Assembly: GCF_030687715.1 (NCBI RefSeq)
Contig: NZ_CP117445.1
Location: 4,887,501-4,951,500, forward strand
Direction: 5' to 3'
Length of the DNA stretch: 64,000 nucleotides
From: Pseudomonas sp. FP2196
GTDB taxonomy: Bacteria; Pseudomonadota; Gammaproteobacteria; Pseudomonadales; Pseudomonadaceae
This document shows positions 1 to 8,021 of this stretch, one piece after another. The position numbers and the translations under genes were made by a program. Numbering within the stretch: position 1 is the first letter of the stretch; every line of letters begins with the position of its first letter. Below the pieces are notes generated by a model. It saw nothing but the letters and a program-made list of their open reading frames with translations. It was not told the origin of the DNA and searched no databases.

Positions 1-846
1 AGTCGTTTCGAGCCGTTGATGGTGCTGTACCTCACCGACCGCACCCAGCCCGAAGAAATTCGTGAAGCCAAGGCCAGCGGTTTCGTACACGCCGCAAAGT
101 TGTATCCGGCTGGCGCTACGACCAACTCCGATTCCGGGGTGACCAGCATCGACAAGATTTTCCCGGCGCTGGAAGCCATGGCCGAAGTCGGCATGCCGCT
201 ACTGATTCATGGTGAAGTCACTCGTGGCGATGTCGATGTCTTCGACCGCGAAAAGATCTTCATCGATGAACACATGCGTCGTGTGGTCGAGCGCTTCCCG
301 ACCTTGAAAGTCGTGTTCGAACACATCACCACTGGCGACGCCGTGCAGTTCGTCAACGAGGCTTCGGCCAACGTCGGCGCGACCATCACCGCGCATCACC
401 TGCTGTACAACCGCAATCACATGTTGGTTGGCGGGATTCGGCCGCACTTCTACTGCCTGCCGATTCTCAAGCGCAATACGCACCAGGAAGCCCTGCTCGA
501 TGCCGCCACCAGCGGTAGCGCGAAGTTCTTCCTCGGCACCGATTCGGCCCCCCACGCCCAGCACGCCAAGGAAGCCGCTTGCGGCTGCGCCGGCTGCTAC
601 ACCGCATACGCCGCCATCGAGTTGTATGCCGAAGCGTTCGAACAGCGTAATGCCCTGGACAAGCTCGAAGCGTTCGCCAGCCTCAACGGCCCGCGTTTCT
701 ATGGTTTGCCGGCCAACACCGATCGCATCACCCTGGTTCGCGAAGAATGGACCGCCCCAACCAGCCTGCCATTTGGCGAGCTGACCGTTATCCCGCTGCG
801 CGCCGGTGAAAAACTGCGCTGGCGCCTGCTGGAGGAACACGCGTGA
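1..846 (+). CDS. pyrC: Dihydroorotase (5' end outside window)
   Basis: Dihydroorotase closes N-carbamoyl-aspartate to dihydroorotate in pyrimidine synthesis. The reading frame is open from base 1 (S-R-F-E-P-L-M-V), so the gene begins upstream and 281 residues are visible; the family is about 348 residues long. Visible amidohydrolase features are the metal-ligand histidines in [14 protein letters not shown] and HHLLYN, and the catalytic aspartate in [10 protein letters not shown]. The N-terminal HxH metal motif would lie outside the window. The stop overlaps the GTG start of rnt, so the two are probably co-translated. This pair is the normal Pseudomonas order. Confidence 0.96.
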   Translation, partial: SRFEPLMVLYLTDRTQPEEIREAKASGFVHAAKLYPAGATTNSDSGVTSIDKIFPALEAMAEVGMPLLIHGEVTRGDVDVFDREKIFIDEHMRRVVERFPTLKVVFEHITTGDAVQFVNEASANVGATITAHHLLYNRNHMLVGGIRPHFYCLPILKRNTHQEALLDAATSGSAKFFLGTDSAPHAQHAKEAACGCAGCYTAYAAIELYAEAFEQRNALDKLEAFASLNGPRFYGLPANTDRITLVREEWTAPTSLPFGELTVIPLRAGEKLRWRLLEEHA

Positions 847-1520
847 GTGAAGACCATTTCGACGACGAACTGGAAGGTCAAGGTGGCGGCGGCGGTTCCC
901 GTCATCCGATGGCAGCGCGTTTTCGCGGTTACCTGCCGGTTGTCGTCGACGTAGAAACCGGTGGCTTCAACTCGGCCACCGATGCACTGCTGGAGATTGC
1001 CGCGACCACCATCGCCATGGATGAAAAGGGTTTCGTTTACCCGGATCACACCTACTTCTTCCGCGTTGAGCCTTTCGAAGGCGCCAACATTGAAGCAGCC
1101 GCGCTGGAGTTCACCGGGATCAAGCTTGATCACCCGTTGCGCATGGCGGTCAGTGAAGAGACAGCACTGACTGACATCTTCCGTGGTATCCGCAAGGCGC
1201 TGAAAGCCAACGGCTGCAAACGCGCGATTCTGGTCGGCCACAACAGCAGCTTCGACCTGGGTTTTCTCAACGCAGCCGTTGCGCGACTGGACATGAAGCG
1301 CAACCCGTTCCACCCGTTCTCCAGTTTCGACACCGCGACGCTCGCCGGTCTGGCTTACGGCCAAACCGTTCTGGCGAAAGCCTGCCAGGCCGCCGACATC
1401 GACTTCGATGGCCGTGAGGCGCACTCGGCGCGTTATGACACCGAGAAAACCGCTGAGCTGTTCTGCGGCATCGTCAATCGCTGGAAGCAGATGGGCGGCT
1501 GGGAAGATTTCGACGACTGA
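843..1520 (+). CDS. rnt: Ribonuclease T
   Basis: 3'-5' exoribonuclease that trims tRNA and other stable RNA 3' ends. 225 residues, normal length. DEDDh exonuclease motifs are visible: VDVETGGFN (Exo I), [10 protein letters not shown] (Exo II) and [14 protein letters not shown] (Exo III with the catalytic His and Asp). The start is GTG at 843, overlapping the pyrC stop by four bases. A rho-independent terminator follows 25 bases after the stop. Confidence 0.96.
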   Translation: MSEDHFDDELEGQGGGGGSRHPMAARFRGYLPVVVDVETGGFNSATDALLEIAATTIAMDEKGFVYPDHTYFFRVEPFEGANIEAAALEFTGIKLDHPLRMAVSEETALTDIFRGIRKALKANGCKRAILVGHNSSFDLGFLNAAVARLDMKRNPFHPFSSFDTATLAGLAYGQTVLAKACQAADIDFDGREAHSARYDTEKTAELFCGIVNRWKQMGGWEDFDD

Positions 1521-1544
1521 TTGTTTGTCGTCGGGTAAATCCCA

Positions 1545-1578
1545 CGCATAAAAAACCGGCCACGTGGGCCGGTTTTTT
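1545..1578 (+). terminator. Terminator after rnt, copy 1 of a repeated terminator
   Basis: A-run, stem CCGGCC / GGGCCGG and T-run. It can work in both directions because A and T runs flank the stem. Nearly the same 34-35 bases, including the leading CGCATA, occur again at 2633-2667 on the other side of the two-gene module. Confidence 0.85.
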
Positions 1579-1581
1579 CAT

Positions 1582-1995
1582 TTAATGCTTATAGAGCTTG
1601 AACTCTCGGTCAATCCAGACGACGTAAAAAATCCGATGGTTCTTGTAACCCACCATCGCTACACGTTCGAAAGCCCGAAACACCAACAATCTGACATCAC
1701 CTGTTAAAAAATCAGGTATCCCGACTTTCAAGCTGTTCCTCTCAATCGTTTCACAGCCATATCGATGCCTATGCTCTCTGCGCAATTCTCTCCAAGGCAT
1801 TTTTCCCAGAATCCTGAGACGCTCAAGCATTCTGGACCGCTCGACGGCCTCACAATTTTGAATGCACCAACCATTCTGCAAATACTCAAATGAGAAAACC
1901 GGAGGTCGCGATTCTGATGAATCCATTTCAATGGTGGACGTCCGTGCCGTTACTGTAATCGCCGCATCGCGTTCCCTGCGTTTGAACCTGGCCAT
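1582..1995 (-). CDS. Small protein downstream of a Panacea-domain gene; candidate toxin
   Basis: 137 residues, not assigned to a named family by me. The C-terminal part (DVRLLVFRAFERVAMVG followed by IFYVVWIDREFKLYKH) reads as alternating beta strands of the kind seen at the end of RelE/ParE-type or other small nuclease-like toxins, but I see no diagnostic catalytic set. The N-terminus is rich in Arg/Lys (MARFKRRERD). The ATG lies three bases after the stop of the upstream Panacea-domain gene, the usual arrangement for a toxin behind its antitoxin. Base composition is visibly more A+T-rich than rnt or the peroxiredoxin gene, which suggests transfer. The toxin role is inferred from context. 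Confidence 0.6.
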   Translation of the reverse strand: MARFKRRERDAAITVTARTSTIEMDSSESRPPVFSFEYLQNGWCIQNCEAVERSRMLERLRILGKMPWRELRREHRHRYGCETIERNSLKVGIPDFLTGDVRLLVFRAFERVAMVGYKNHRIFYVVWIDREFKLYKH

Positions 1996-1998
1996 TTT

Positions 1999-2439
1999 TC
2001 AGTTCACCAAATGCTCCCGGAAATACTCCTGCATCTCACCGGCGGGAATTTCTCGGCTGAACTCCCCTTCCTTGTAGTTTCTACACCAAGGGGCTTCTTC
2101 ATGCGTCAACTGACGTAGTTTCCACGCCGAGAACTGGCCATAAACGTCGAACACCTCGTTGAGCAGACTTTGTTGTTTGACACTGAAAACATCTGGATTG
2201 AAATCACTTGGAGGAGGAATGGCACTCGATCCAAACTGGCTGAATCTTCGATACAGATCCGGGACGACTGGCCCGTGCATCCACGCTTGCAGCTTTTCAG
2301 GGAAGAGAGCCTCGCCATGGACGGCCAGACTGAACCCTTGCGCGTAATAAACCATTTTTTGAATTTTGAGATTGGAGATCTCGCCCTCATGTCCTTCCAG
2401 ACAGAGGAAATAATACGCAACGTCCAAGCTACTCGGCAT
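1999..2439 (-). CDS. Panacea-domain (DUF4065 / SocA-like) protein, candidate antitoxin
   Basis: 146 residues. The pattern is that of the Panacea/DUF4065 family: SSLDVAYYFL, then ISNLKIQKMVYYAQGF, LFPEKLQAWMHGPVVPDLY and a C-terminal LRQLTHEEAPW. Panacea proteins are antitoxin domains that neutralise unrelated toxins, many of them acting on translation; SocA is a proteolysis-adaptor relative. I chose ATG 2439 because AGGGG lies about eight bases upstream; an in-frame ATG at 2469 would add ten residues. It is followed three bases later by the 137-residue partner. A perfect 10-base inverted repeat lies about 150 bases upstream. Confidence 0.8.
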   Translation of the reverse strand: MPSSLDVAYYFLCLEGHEGEISNLKIQKMVYYAQGFSLAVHGEALFPEKLQAWMHGPVVPDLYRRFSQFGSSAIPPPSDFNPDVFSVKQQSLLNEVFDVYGQFSAWKLRQLTHEEAPWCRNYKEGEFSREIPAGEMQEYFREHLVN

Positions 2440-2589
2440 TTGAATCCCCTTTTGCATCATGCAATCCATTGCACCGACCTTTATGAAGCGAGGCGCGATT
2501 CAGGACAAGACAATCGCCTTCGTACCCCGTTATCGCTCGAGCACAACCCTATCCAACCACTGTTCAGTCATCCAGTATTTTTTCCGCGC

Positions 2590-2625
2590 ATTTGAAACAA
2601 ATGATGCCGAGAGGCTGTTTCAAAT
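2590..2625. repeat. Perfect 10-bp inverted repeat upstream of the Panacea module
   Basis: ATTTGAAACA at 2590-2599 and its exact complement TGTTTCAAAT at 2616-2625, separated by 16 bases. It lies between the second terminator copy and the start of the Panacea-domain gene, in A+T-rich sequence. It could be an operator for autoregulation or mark the edge of the transferred segment. Confidence 0.6.
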
Positions 2626-2632
2626 AATTCTC

Positions 2633-2667
2633 CGCATAAAAAAACCGGCCACACGGGCCGGTTTTTT
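2633..2667 (-). terminator. Terminator after the peroxiredoxin gene, copy 2 of the repeated terminator
   Basis: Same A-run, CCGGCC / GGGCCGG stem and T-run as 1545-1578, differing by one A and two loop bases. It lies just beyond the stop of the leftward peroxiredoxin gene. Confidence 0.85.
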
Positions 2668-2685
2668 GTACCTCGACGTTGCGCC

Positions 2686-3288
2686 TTACAGGGCTGCAGC
2701 GTTCTCGGTCAGGTATGCCGCAACGCCTTCTGGCGAAGCGTTCATGCCTTTGTCGCCTTTCTTCCAGTTGGCAGGGCAGACTTCGCCGTGCTCTTCGTGG
2801 AATTGCAGAGCGTCGACCAGACGGATCAGCTCTTCCATGTTACGGCCCAGTGGCAGGTCGTTGATGATCTGCGAGCGGACAACGCCTTTGTCGTCGATCA
2901 GGAACGCGCCACGGAAAGCCACGCCGCCTTCGGACTCAACGTCGTAGGCCTTGGCGATGTCGTGCTTCATGTCGGCAGCCATGGTGTATTTCACCTGGCC
3001 GATGCCGCCATTGTTCACTGGGGTGTTGCGCCAGGCGTTGTGGGTGAAGTGCGAGTCGATCGACACGGCGATCACTTCAACGTTACGCGCCTTGAAGTCA
3101 GCCATGCGGTTGTCCAGAGCGATCAGCTCGGACGGGCAGACGAAGGTGAAGTCCAGTGGGTAGAAGAACACCAGGCCGTATTTGCCTTTGATGGCCGAGG
3201 ACAGGGTGAAGCTGTCAACGATCTCGCCATTGCCGAGTACGGCCGGGACGGTGAAGTCAGGGGCTTGTTTGCCTACGAGTACGCTCAT
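2686..3288 (-). CDS. Typical 2-Cys peroxiredoxin (AhpC/Prx1 type)
   Basis: Reduces hydrogen peroxide and organic hydroperoxides in the cytoplasm using two cysteines per subunit. 200 residues. The peroxidatic Cys51 is in DFTFVCPSE and the resolving Cys171 is in GEVCPANW; both are intact. The sequence fits the eukaryote-like Prx1 branch used by pseudomonads next to bfd/bfrB rather than classic AhpC with AhpF. AGGAG lies six bases before the ATG. The neighbours are iron-storage genes, so it probably serves peroxide defence linked to iron. Confidence 0.93.
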   Translation of the reverse strand: MSVLVGKQAPDFTVPAVLGNGEIVDSFTLSSAIKGKYGLVFFYPLDFTFVCPSELIALDNRMADFKARNVEVIAVSIDSHFTHNAWRNTPVNNGGIGQVKYTMAADMKHDIAKAYDVESEGGVAFRGAFLIDDKGVVRSQIINDLPLGRNMEELIRLVDALQFHEEHGEVCPANWKKGDKGMNASPEGVAAYLTENAAAL

Positions 3289-3602
3289 TGATATCTCCTG
3301 GTGTAAAAACTTGAAGTTCAGGGTCCGGGCCAGCCTGCCACCCTCAGGCGACAGCCCTGTGACACGAACCCCCTTCGCAAGGGCCGACCATCATACACTG
3401 CGTTTTTGGCCTGTCCTTAAAGGTTTTTTAAAGCAGGCGGATAACGGCGCTGCATTTACAGGGCCAGGCAGATGGCCAGTCATTACCGCTCGTCAGTCAC
3501 TCGCCAATCCAGGCGAAAGCCTTCCGAAAGCACTTTGACAATCATTCTCGTTAACATTAAGATCCATCGCAATTGAGTCACAACCAGCGACGGTTCTCAC
3601 TT
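3289..3602. other. Divergent intergenic region between peroxiredoxin gene and bfd
   Basis: 314 bases hold the promoters of the leftward peroxiredoxin gene and rightward bfd. A Fur-like site is near the bfd end (3537-3555). I see no gene or strong hairpin in the rest. Confidence 0.6.
3537..3555 (+). promoter_or_regulatory. Candidate Fur box upstream of bfd
   Basis: GACAATCATTCTCGTTAAC agrees with the 19-base Fur consensus at 13 positions by my count. It lies about 50 bases before the bfd start. Iron-starvation induction of bfd through Fur is established in P. aeruginosa; the site here is inferred. Confidence 0.55.
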
Positions 3603-3821
3603 ATGTATGTTTGCCTCTGCACTGGCGTCACCGACGGTCAAATCCGCGATGCAATCTATGAAGGTTGCTGCAGCTACAAAGAAGTGCGCCAAGCCACCGG
3701 CGTCGCCAGCCAATGCGGCAAATGTGCCTGCCTGGCCAAGGAAGTGGTTCGCGAAACCCTGACGAAGCTGCAAACCGCCCAGGCTGCGATCCCCTATCCG
3801 GTAGAATTTACTGCCGCGTAA
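3603..3821 (+). CDS. bfd: Bacterioferritin-associated ferredoxin
   Basis: 72-residue [2Fe-2S] protein that delivers electrons to bacterioferritin B and so releases stored iron. The cluster ligands match the known pattern: Cys4, Cys6, Cys38 and Cys41 (MYVCLC and QCGKC). I start at ATG 3603, which gives the conserved MYVCLCxGVTD N-terminus; an in-frame start ten codons upstream has no family support. bfrB follows after 200 bases with its own leader. Confidence 0.95.
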   Translation: MYVCLCTGVTDGQIRDAIYEGCCSYKEVRQATGVASQCGKCACLAKEVVRETLTKLQTAQAAIPYPVEFTAA

Positions 3822-3838
3822 TTACCCCTATTTCAAAG

Positions 3839-3863
3839 AACCGGACTTATGTCCGGTTTTTTT
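3839..3863 (+). terminator. Terminator after bfd
   Basis: Stem AACCGGAC / GTCCGGTT with a four-base loop followed by a run of T, 17 bases after the bfd stop. Confidence 0.88.
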
Positions 3864-4021
3864 ATGCCTGTAAATCAATTGCTTAGGCGTCAGACGCGGA
3901 ACACAAACATTCTTATTCCGATTAATTTTCATATATTATTCAATAACTTAGGTTTGACACTTATAAGTACCAAGCTCAAACTCCGCCTTATATACAGCTA
4001 TTACAGGGCAGGACTCCCATC

Positions 4022-4495
4022 ATGAAAGGCGACATCACAGTCATCCAGCATCTCAACAAGATCCTTGCCAATGAGCTGGTCGCGATCAATCAGTACTTCC
4101 TGCATGCGCGCATGTATGAAGATTGGGGCCTGAACAAGCTGGGCAAGCACGAGTACAAAGAATCCATCGACGAGATGAAGCACGCGGACAAGCTGATCAA
4201 GCGCATCCTGTTCCTCGAAGGCCTGCCGAACGTGCAGGATCTGGGCAAGCTGCACATCGGTGAGCACACCAAAGAAATGCTGGAGTGCGACCTGCGTATC
4301 GAGAAGACCGGCCACGCCGACTTGAAAGCCGCGATCGCGCATTGCGAGACCGTTGGCGACTTCGGCAGCCGTGAGCTGCTCGAAGACATTCTCGAATCCG
4401 AAGAAGAACATATCGACTGGCTGGAAACCCAACTGGGCCTGATCGACAAAGTCGGTCTTGAGAATTATCTGCAATCGCAGATGGGCGAAGAGTGA
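4022..4495 (+). CDS. bfrB: Bacterioferritin B (haem-containing iron store)
   Basis: 157 residues forming the 24-subunit iron-storage shell. Ferroxidase ligands Glu18, Glu51, His54, Glu93, Glu126 and His129 are present, and Met52 is the inter-subunit haem ligand. The opening [19 protein letters not shown] is typical of Pseudomonas BfrB. Its partner Bfd is immediately upstream. A 200-base leader separates it from the bfd terminator, implying its own promoter. Confidence 0.95.
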   Translation: MKGDITVIQHLNKILANELVAINQYFLHARMYEDWGLNKLGKHEYKESIDEMKHADKLIKRILFLEGLPNVQDLGKLHIGEHTKEMLECDLRIEKTGHADLKAAIAHCETVGDFGSRELLEDILESEEEHIDWLETQLGLIDKVGLENYLQSQMGEE

Positions 4496-4523
4496 TTTAA
4501 TAACTCGCCAGATTCGAGACACT

Positions 4524-4560
4524 AAAAAGCCCCGCCCTCTTTTGAGGCGCGGGGCTTTTT
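4524..4560 (+). terminator. Terminator after bfrB
   Basis: A-run, long G+C stem AGCCCCGC / GCGGGGCT with an inner CTC/GAG helix and TTTT loop, then a T-run. It can also serve the convergent grxD transcript. Confidence 0.9.
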
Positions 4561-4570
4561 ATTGGCTGAA

Positions 4571-4613
4571 GATCAAAAGATCGCAGCCTCGTTTCACGAG
4601 ACAGCTCCTACAG
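4571..4613. repeat. Single REP-like unit
   Basis: GATCAAAAGATCGCAGCCTCG ... CAGCTCCTACAG is one arm of the family seen as an inverted pair at 15161-15255. It contains a small internal hairpin, CTCGT/ACGAG. Confidence 0.6.
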
Positions 4614-4651
4614 GGATGAGGAGGTGCCCCATGAAACCATCCAAAGCCAAA

Positions 4652-4993
4652 TCAGGCTTCGGACTTGTTCGCAGCAGCCGCTTCGACAGCAGCCTTGATA
4701 GTGCTTTGCAGCGAACCGTCTGCCGACATCTCGGTCATGATGTCGCTGCCGCCGACCAGCTCACCACCCACCCACAGTTGCGGGAAAGTCGGCCAGTTGG
4801 CGTACTTTGGCAGGTTGGCGCGGATTTCCGGGTTCTGCAGGATGTCCACGTACGCAAACTTTTCGCCACACGCCATCACAGCCTGCGCAGCTTTCGCGGA
4901 GAAGCCACATTGTGGGGCATTCGGCGAGCCTTTCATGTAAAGCAGAATGGTGTTGTTGGCAATCTGCTCTTTAATCGTTTCGATGATATCCAT
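4652..4993 (-). CDS. grxD: Monothiol glutaredoxin (CGFS type)
   Basis: 113 residues. The active-site CGFS motif in APQCGFSAKA identifies the monothiol glutaredoxins that carry and transfer [2Fe-2S] clusters. The glutathione-binding WPTFPQLWVGGELVGGSDI segment is present. I start at ATG 4993 (MDIIETIKEQI), the family N-terminus; the frame is open ten codons further upstream. Convergent with bfrB, in line with the iron-homeostasis neighbourhood. Confidence 0.94.
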   Translation of the reverse strand: MDIIETIKEQIANNTILLYMKGSPNAPQCGFSAKAAQAVMACGEKFAYVDILQNPEIRANLPKYANWPTFPQLWVGGELVGGSDIMTEMSADGSLQSTIKAAVEAAAANKSEA

Positions 4994-5090
4994 GGAGCAC
5001 CTCGGCTGAACTTTCCGACTCATGGGTCGGCACGGTGGCGCATTGTAACGGAATCCCGAGCGCCATGCTCGGTCTCCCCGACAGACATGT

Positions 5091-7196
5091 TCAAGCCGCC
5101 GCCACTGTCACCGGCACGCCATTGAGGGCTGCATTACCGGACAACTCGTCGAGCTGGCATTCATCCGTCAGGTCGTTGGCACTTGAACCCGGCTGACCGC
5201 TGGCAATCGCCATCTGCACACCCGGCCGCGCATGGCCCCAACCGTGCGGCAGGCTGACCACGCCCCTCATCATGTCCAGACTGCCGAGCACTTCCACTTC
5301 GATCTGCCCGACGCGCGAGCTGACTCGCACCAACTGACCATCATTGAGCCCACGACTGGCCAGATCATCCGGGTGCATCAGCAATTGATGACGCGGTTTG
5401 CCCTTCACCAGTCGATGGTAATTGTGCATCCACGAGTTGTTACTGCGCACATGGCGGCGACCAATCATCAGCAATTCATCGGCGGCCGGTGCCTGCAACG
5501 CGGCGAAGCGTGCGAGGTCGGCGAGAATCTCTGGCGGCGCAGCTTGCACGCGCTGATCAGGCGTTTTCAGACGCGCCGCCAGGTTTGGCTTCAACGCGCC
5601 CAGATCAATCCCGTGTGGGTGATCAAACAGCGTCGCCAACGAGAGTTTGTGCTCGGATGCGTCACCGTAGAAGCCCATGCGCAGCCCCATGTCGATCATC
5701 TTCGCCGGCGGCATCGTTGGTTTGAGCTCCTTGCCGGTTTTCTCGGCAAAGGCCTTGGCCAGCCCGACGAAGATCTCCCAGTCATGCAGCGCGCCCTCAG
5801 GCTTGGCGAGGATTGCACGGTTGAAACGACTAACGTTGCGCACCGCGAACAGGTTGAACGTGGTGTCGTAGTGATCGTTTTCCAGCGCAGAAGTGGACGG
5901 CAGGATCAGGTCGGCATAACGGGTGGTTTCGTTGATGTACAGGTCGATGCTGACCATGAACTCCAGACCGTCCAGCGCTTGCTCCAATTGCCGCCCGTTC
6001 GGTGTCGACAGCACCGGGTTGCCAGCAACGGTGATCAGCGCGCGGATCTGCCCCTCACCTTCGGTGAGCATCTCCTCGGCCAGTGCCGACACCGGCAGTT
6101 CGCCGCCGTACTCGGGACGCCCGGAAACACGGCTCTGCCATTTGTTGAAGTGCCCGCCCGAGGTCGACGCCACCAGATCAACAGCAGGCTCGGTGCACAG
6201 CGCCCCGCCAACGCGATCCAGGTTACCGGTGACCAGGTTGATCAACTGCACCACCCAGTGACACAAGGTGCCGAACGCCTGAGTCGATACGCCCATCCGC
6301 CCGTAGCACACCGCGCTTGGTGCGGCAGCGAAGTCGCGGGCCAGTTGGCGAATCTGTTCGGCGGGAATGGCGCACAACGGACTCATGGCTTCGGCGGTGA
6401 ACGTCGCCACGGCGGCGCGGACTTCGTCCAGCCCCTCGACTGGCAAATGACTGTCGCGGGTCAGGCCTTCATCAAACAACGTGTTGAGCATGCCAAACAG
6501 CAGCGCCGCATCGCCGCCCGGGCGCACGAACAGATGCTGATCGGCGATCGCTGCTGTCTCGCTGCGCCGTGGGTCGACCACCACCACTTTGCCGCCGCGC
6601 GCCTGAATCGCTTTCAGGCGTTTCTCCACGTCAGGCACAGTCATGATGCTGCCGTTGGACGCCAACGGATTACCACCAAGGATCAGCATGAAGTCGGTGT
6701 GATCGATGTCCGGGATCGGCAACAGCAAGCCATGGCCATACATCAAGTAACTGCTGAGGTGATGCGGCAATTGATCGACCGACGTCGCGGAATAACGATT
6801 GCGCGTCTTCAGCAGACCGAGGAAATAGTTGCTGTGAGTCATCAGCCCATAGTTATGCACACTCGGGTTGCCCTGATAGACCGCCACCGCGTTTTGCCCA
6901 TGCCGTTCCTGAATCGCCGCCAGCCGCTCGGCCACCAGCGCGAACGCCTCGTCCCACTCGATCGGCAGCCATTCGCTGCCGACCCGGCGCATTGGCTGGC
7001 GCAGGCGATCGGGATCATTCTGAATGTCTTGCAGGGCCACGGCCTTGGGGCAGATGTGGCCACGGCTGAAGGTGTCGAGAGCATCGCCCTTGATCGAGGT
7101 GATCGCGACAGCGCCATCGGTTTCGGTGGTCTCGATGGTCAGGCCGCAAATGGCTTCACACAGGTGGCAGGCACGGTGATGGAGAGTCTTGGTCAT
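5091..7196 (-). CDS. Molybdopterin-dependent oxidoreductase, formate dehydrogenase/nitrate reductase-like
   Basis: 701 residues, cytoplasmic (no Tat signal). The N-terminus carries a [4Fe-4S] motif, CHLCEAICG ... GHICPKA. It is followed by molybdopterin-binding signatures (DPRRSETAAIADQHLFVRPGGDAALL, MVSIDLYINETTRYADLILPS) and the C-terminal dinucleotide-binding beta-barrel (LLMIGRRHVRSNNSWMHNYHRL ... LVRVSS). This is a DMSO-reductase-family enzyme of the type often listed as probable oxidoreductase beside argF in pseudomonads. No partner subunit is adjacent and the substrate is unknown. Confidence 0.85.
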   Translation of the reverse strand: MTKTLHHRACHLCEAICGLTIETTETDGAVAITSIKGDALDTFSRGHICPKAVALQDIQNDPDRLRQPMRRVGSEWLPIEWDEAFALVAERLAAIQERHGQNAVAVYQGNPSVHNYGLMTHSNYFLGLLKTRNRYSATSVDQLPHHLSSYLMYGHGLLLPIPDIDHTDFMLILGGNPLASNGSIMTVPDVEKRLKAIQARGGKVVVVDPRRSETAAIADQHLFVRPGGDAALLFGMLNTLFDEGLTRDSHLPVEGLDEVRAAVATFTAEAMSPLCAIPAEQIRQLARDFAAAPSAVCYGRMGVSTQAFGTLCHWVVQLINLVTGNLDRVGGALCTEPAVDLVASTSGGHFNKWQSRVSGRPEYGGELPVSALAEEMLTEGEGQIRALITVAGNPVLSTPNGRQLEQALDGLEFMVSIDLYINETTRYADLILPSTSALENDHYDTTFNLFAVRNVSRFNRAILAKPEGALHDWEIFVGLAKAFAEKTGKELKPTMPPAKMIDMGLRMGFYGDASEHKLSLATLFDHPHGIDLGALKPNLAARLKTPDQRVQAAPPEILADLARFAALQAPAADELLMIGRRHVRSNNSWMHNYHRLVKGKPRHQLLMHPDDLASRGLNDGQLVRVSSRVGQIEVEVLGSLDMMRGVVSLPHGWGHARPGVQMAIASGQPGSSANDLTDECQLDELSGNAALNGVPVTVAAA

Positions 7197-7330
7197 GGCC
7201 AGTCTCTGTTTTGTTCTGGGCGGGCAACAATGCCCGCGGGAACAAAACTATGGCCCGTGCGCCAGCAGGGCGCCAGCGACGTTCGTCTTGTGAATCGGCG
7301 GCTATCAGGCGAGCCGATAGCCCGCCGCGA

Positions 7331-7621
7331 TCAGTTGGACGGCAGTTGCGGCGGCGCCTGCAGCTGGATTTCCTGAATGGTTTCGATCTGCTCGTGGGCG
7401 ACGTGTACGCCGGTGAGTTCGCCGATCAGGCGCCAGTGTTCGTCTAGCCCGGCGCTGATGGTCGCCATGCGGTCGATCATCTGCCGGCTGGCAGCCTTGA
7501 CCACGTCGTCTTCGCTGCGCAGCAATTCGAAGGACATCGAAGTGACCGACGCGGTGAGATGGGTCAGAGAGCGAGCCGTATGGCCCAGCAATTCCATTAA
7601 CAGTTTTTCTTTCGATTCCAT
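7331..7621 (-). CDS. Conserved small protein of unknown function
   Basis: 96 residues from ATG 7621 (MESKEKLLMELLGHTARSLTHL), with AGGAAG about ten bases upstream; the frame is open 15 codons further. The sequence is largely helical, with no signal peptide, membrane segment or metal motif. It lies 134 bases upstream of the molybdopterin oxidoreductase on the same strand and divergent from argF, a position held by a conserved hypothetical gene in other pseudomonads. I do not know its function. Confidence 0.7.
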   Translation of the reverse strand: MESKEKLLMELLGHTARSLTHLTASVTSMSFELLRSEDDVVKAASRQMIDRMATISAGLDEHWRLIGELTGVHVAHEQIETIQEIQLQAPPQLPSN

Positions 7622-8021
7622 GCGGAGGCTTCCTGCGTCGCTCGAAACGTATTTATAACCCAGCACTTTGCTTTAGCAAATGTTTCAGACCGAGCATCCG
7701 ACCAAGTGGTGGCATGGCGCCATGGTCGTAAACCGACCAAAGCGGCGCTATCCCCGCCAAACCGGATTGCCAAGCCCTGCGAGGCCAGTGTACAAAGAGG
7801 CTCGCTGCTGTCCTGAACCCGGCTTCAAATGCGCGACTGCAACATCGAGTCCGCCCTCAGAATCCCGCAAAAACCGTAGCCTATTGGAAAAACGCGACAT
7901 TTAGTGTCAATATCGCGCCTTCCCCTATTTCGTCGCCCCGTGCGGCTTACGCCGCAGGTCTCGCCCGTTGTTCCGATAAACAAGGCTTTGAGCATCTGCG
8001 GTTTGTAGCAAAAGGTAGTCA
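7622..8021. other. Divergent intergenic region upstream of argF
   Basis: 400 bases between the leftward small gene and argF. It contains an ArgR-type site at 7884-7899. No convincing gene or repeat is visible in the remainder. Confidence 0.6.
7884..7899 (-). promoter_or_regulatory. Candidate ArgR half-site upstream of argF
   Basis: The minus strand reads TGTCGC-N8-AA, an exact match to the Pseudomonas ArgR half-site pattern. A second, looser half-site (GCGCGATATTGACA) lies just upstream on that strand. It sits about 125 bases before argF. ArgR repression of argF is established in P. aeruginosa; the operator here is inferred. Confidence 0.6.

Noticed and set aside
2170..2947. Plus-strand open frames across the Panacea and peroxiredoxin genes
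   Set aside because: They overlap two better-supported minus-strand genes, lack ribosome sites and cross the terminator at 2633-2667.
5232..7376. 714-codon open frame on the plus strand
   Set aside because: It lies wholly opposite the molybdopterin oxidoreductase gene, whose protein carries real motifs. The frame is an artefact of high third-position G+C.
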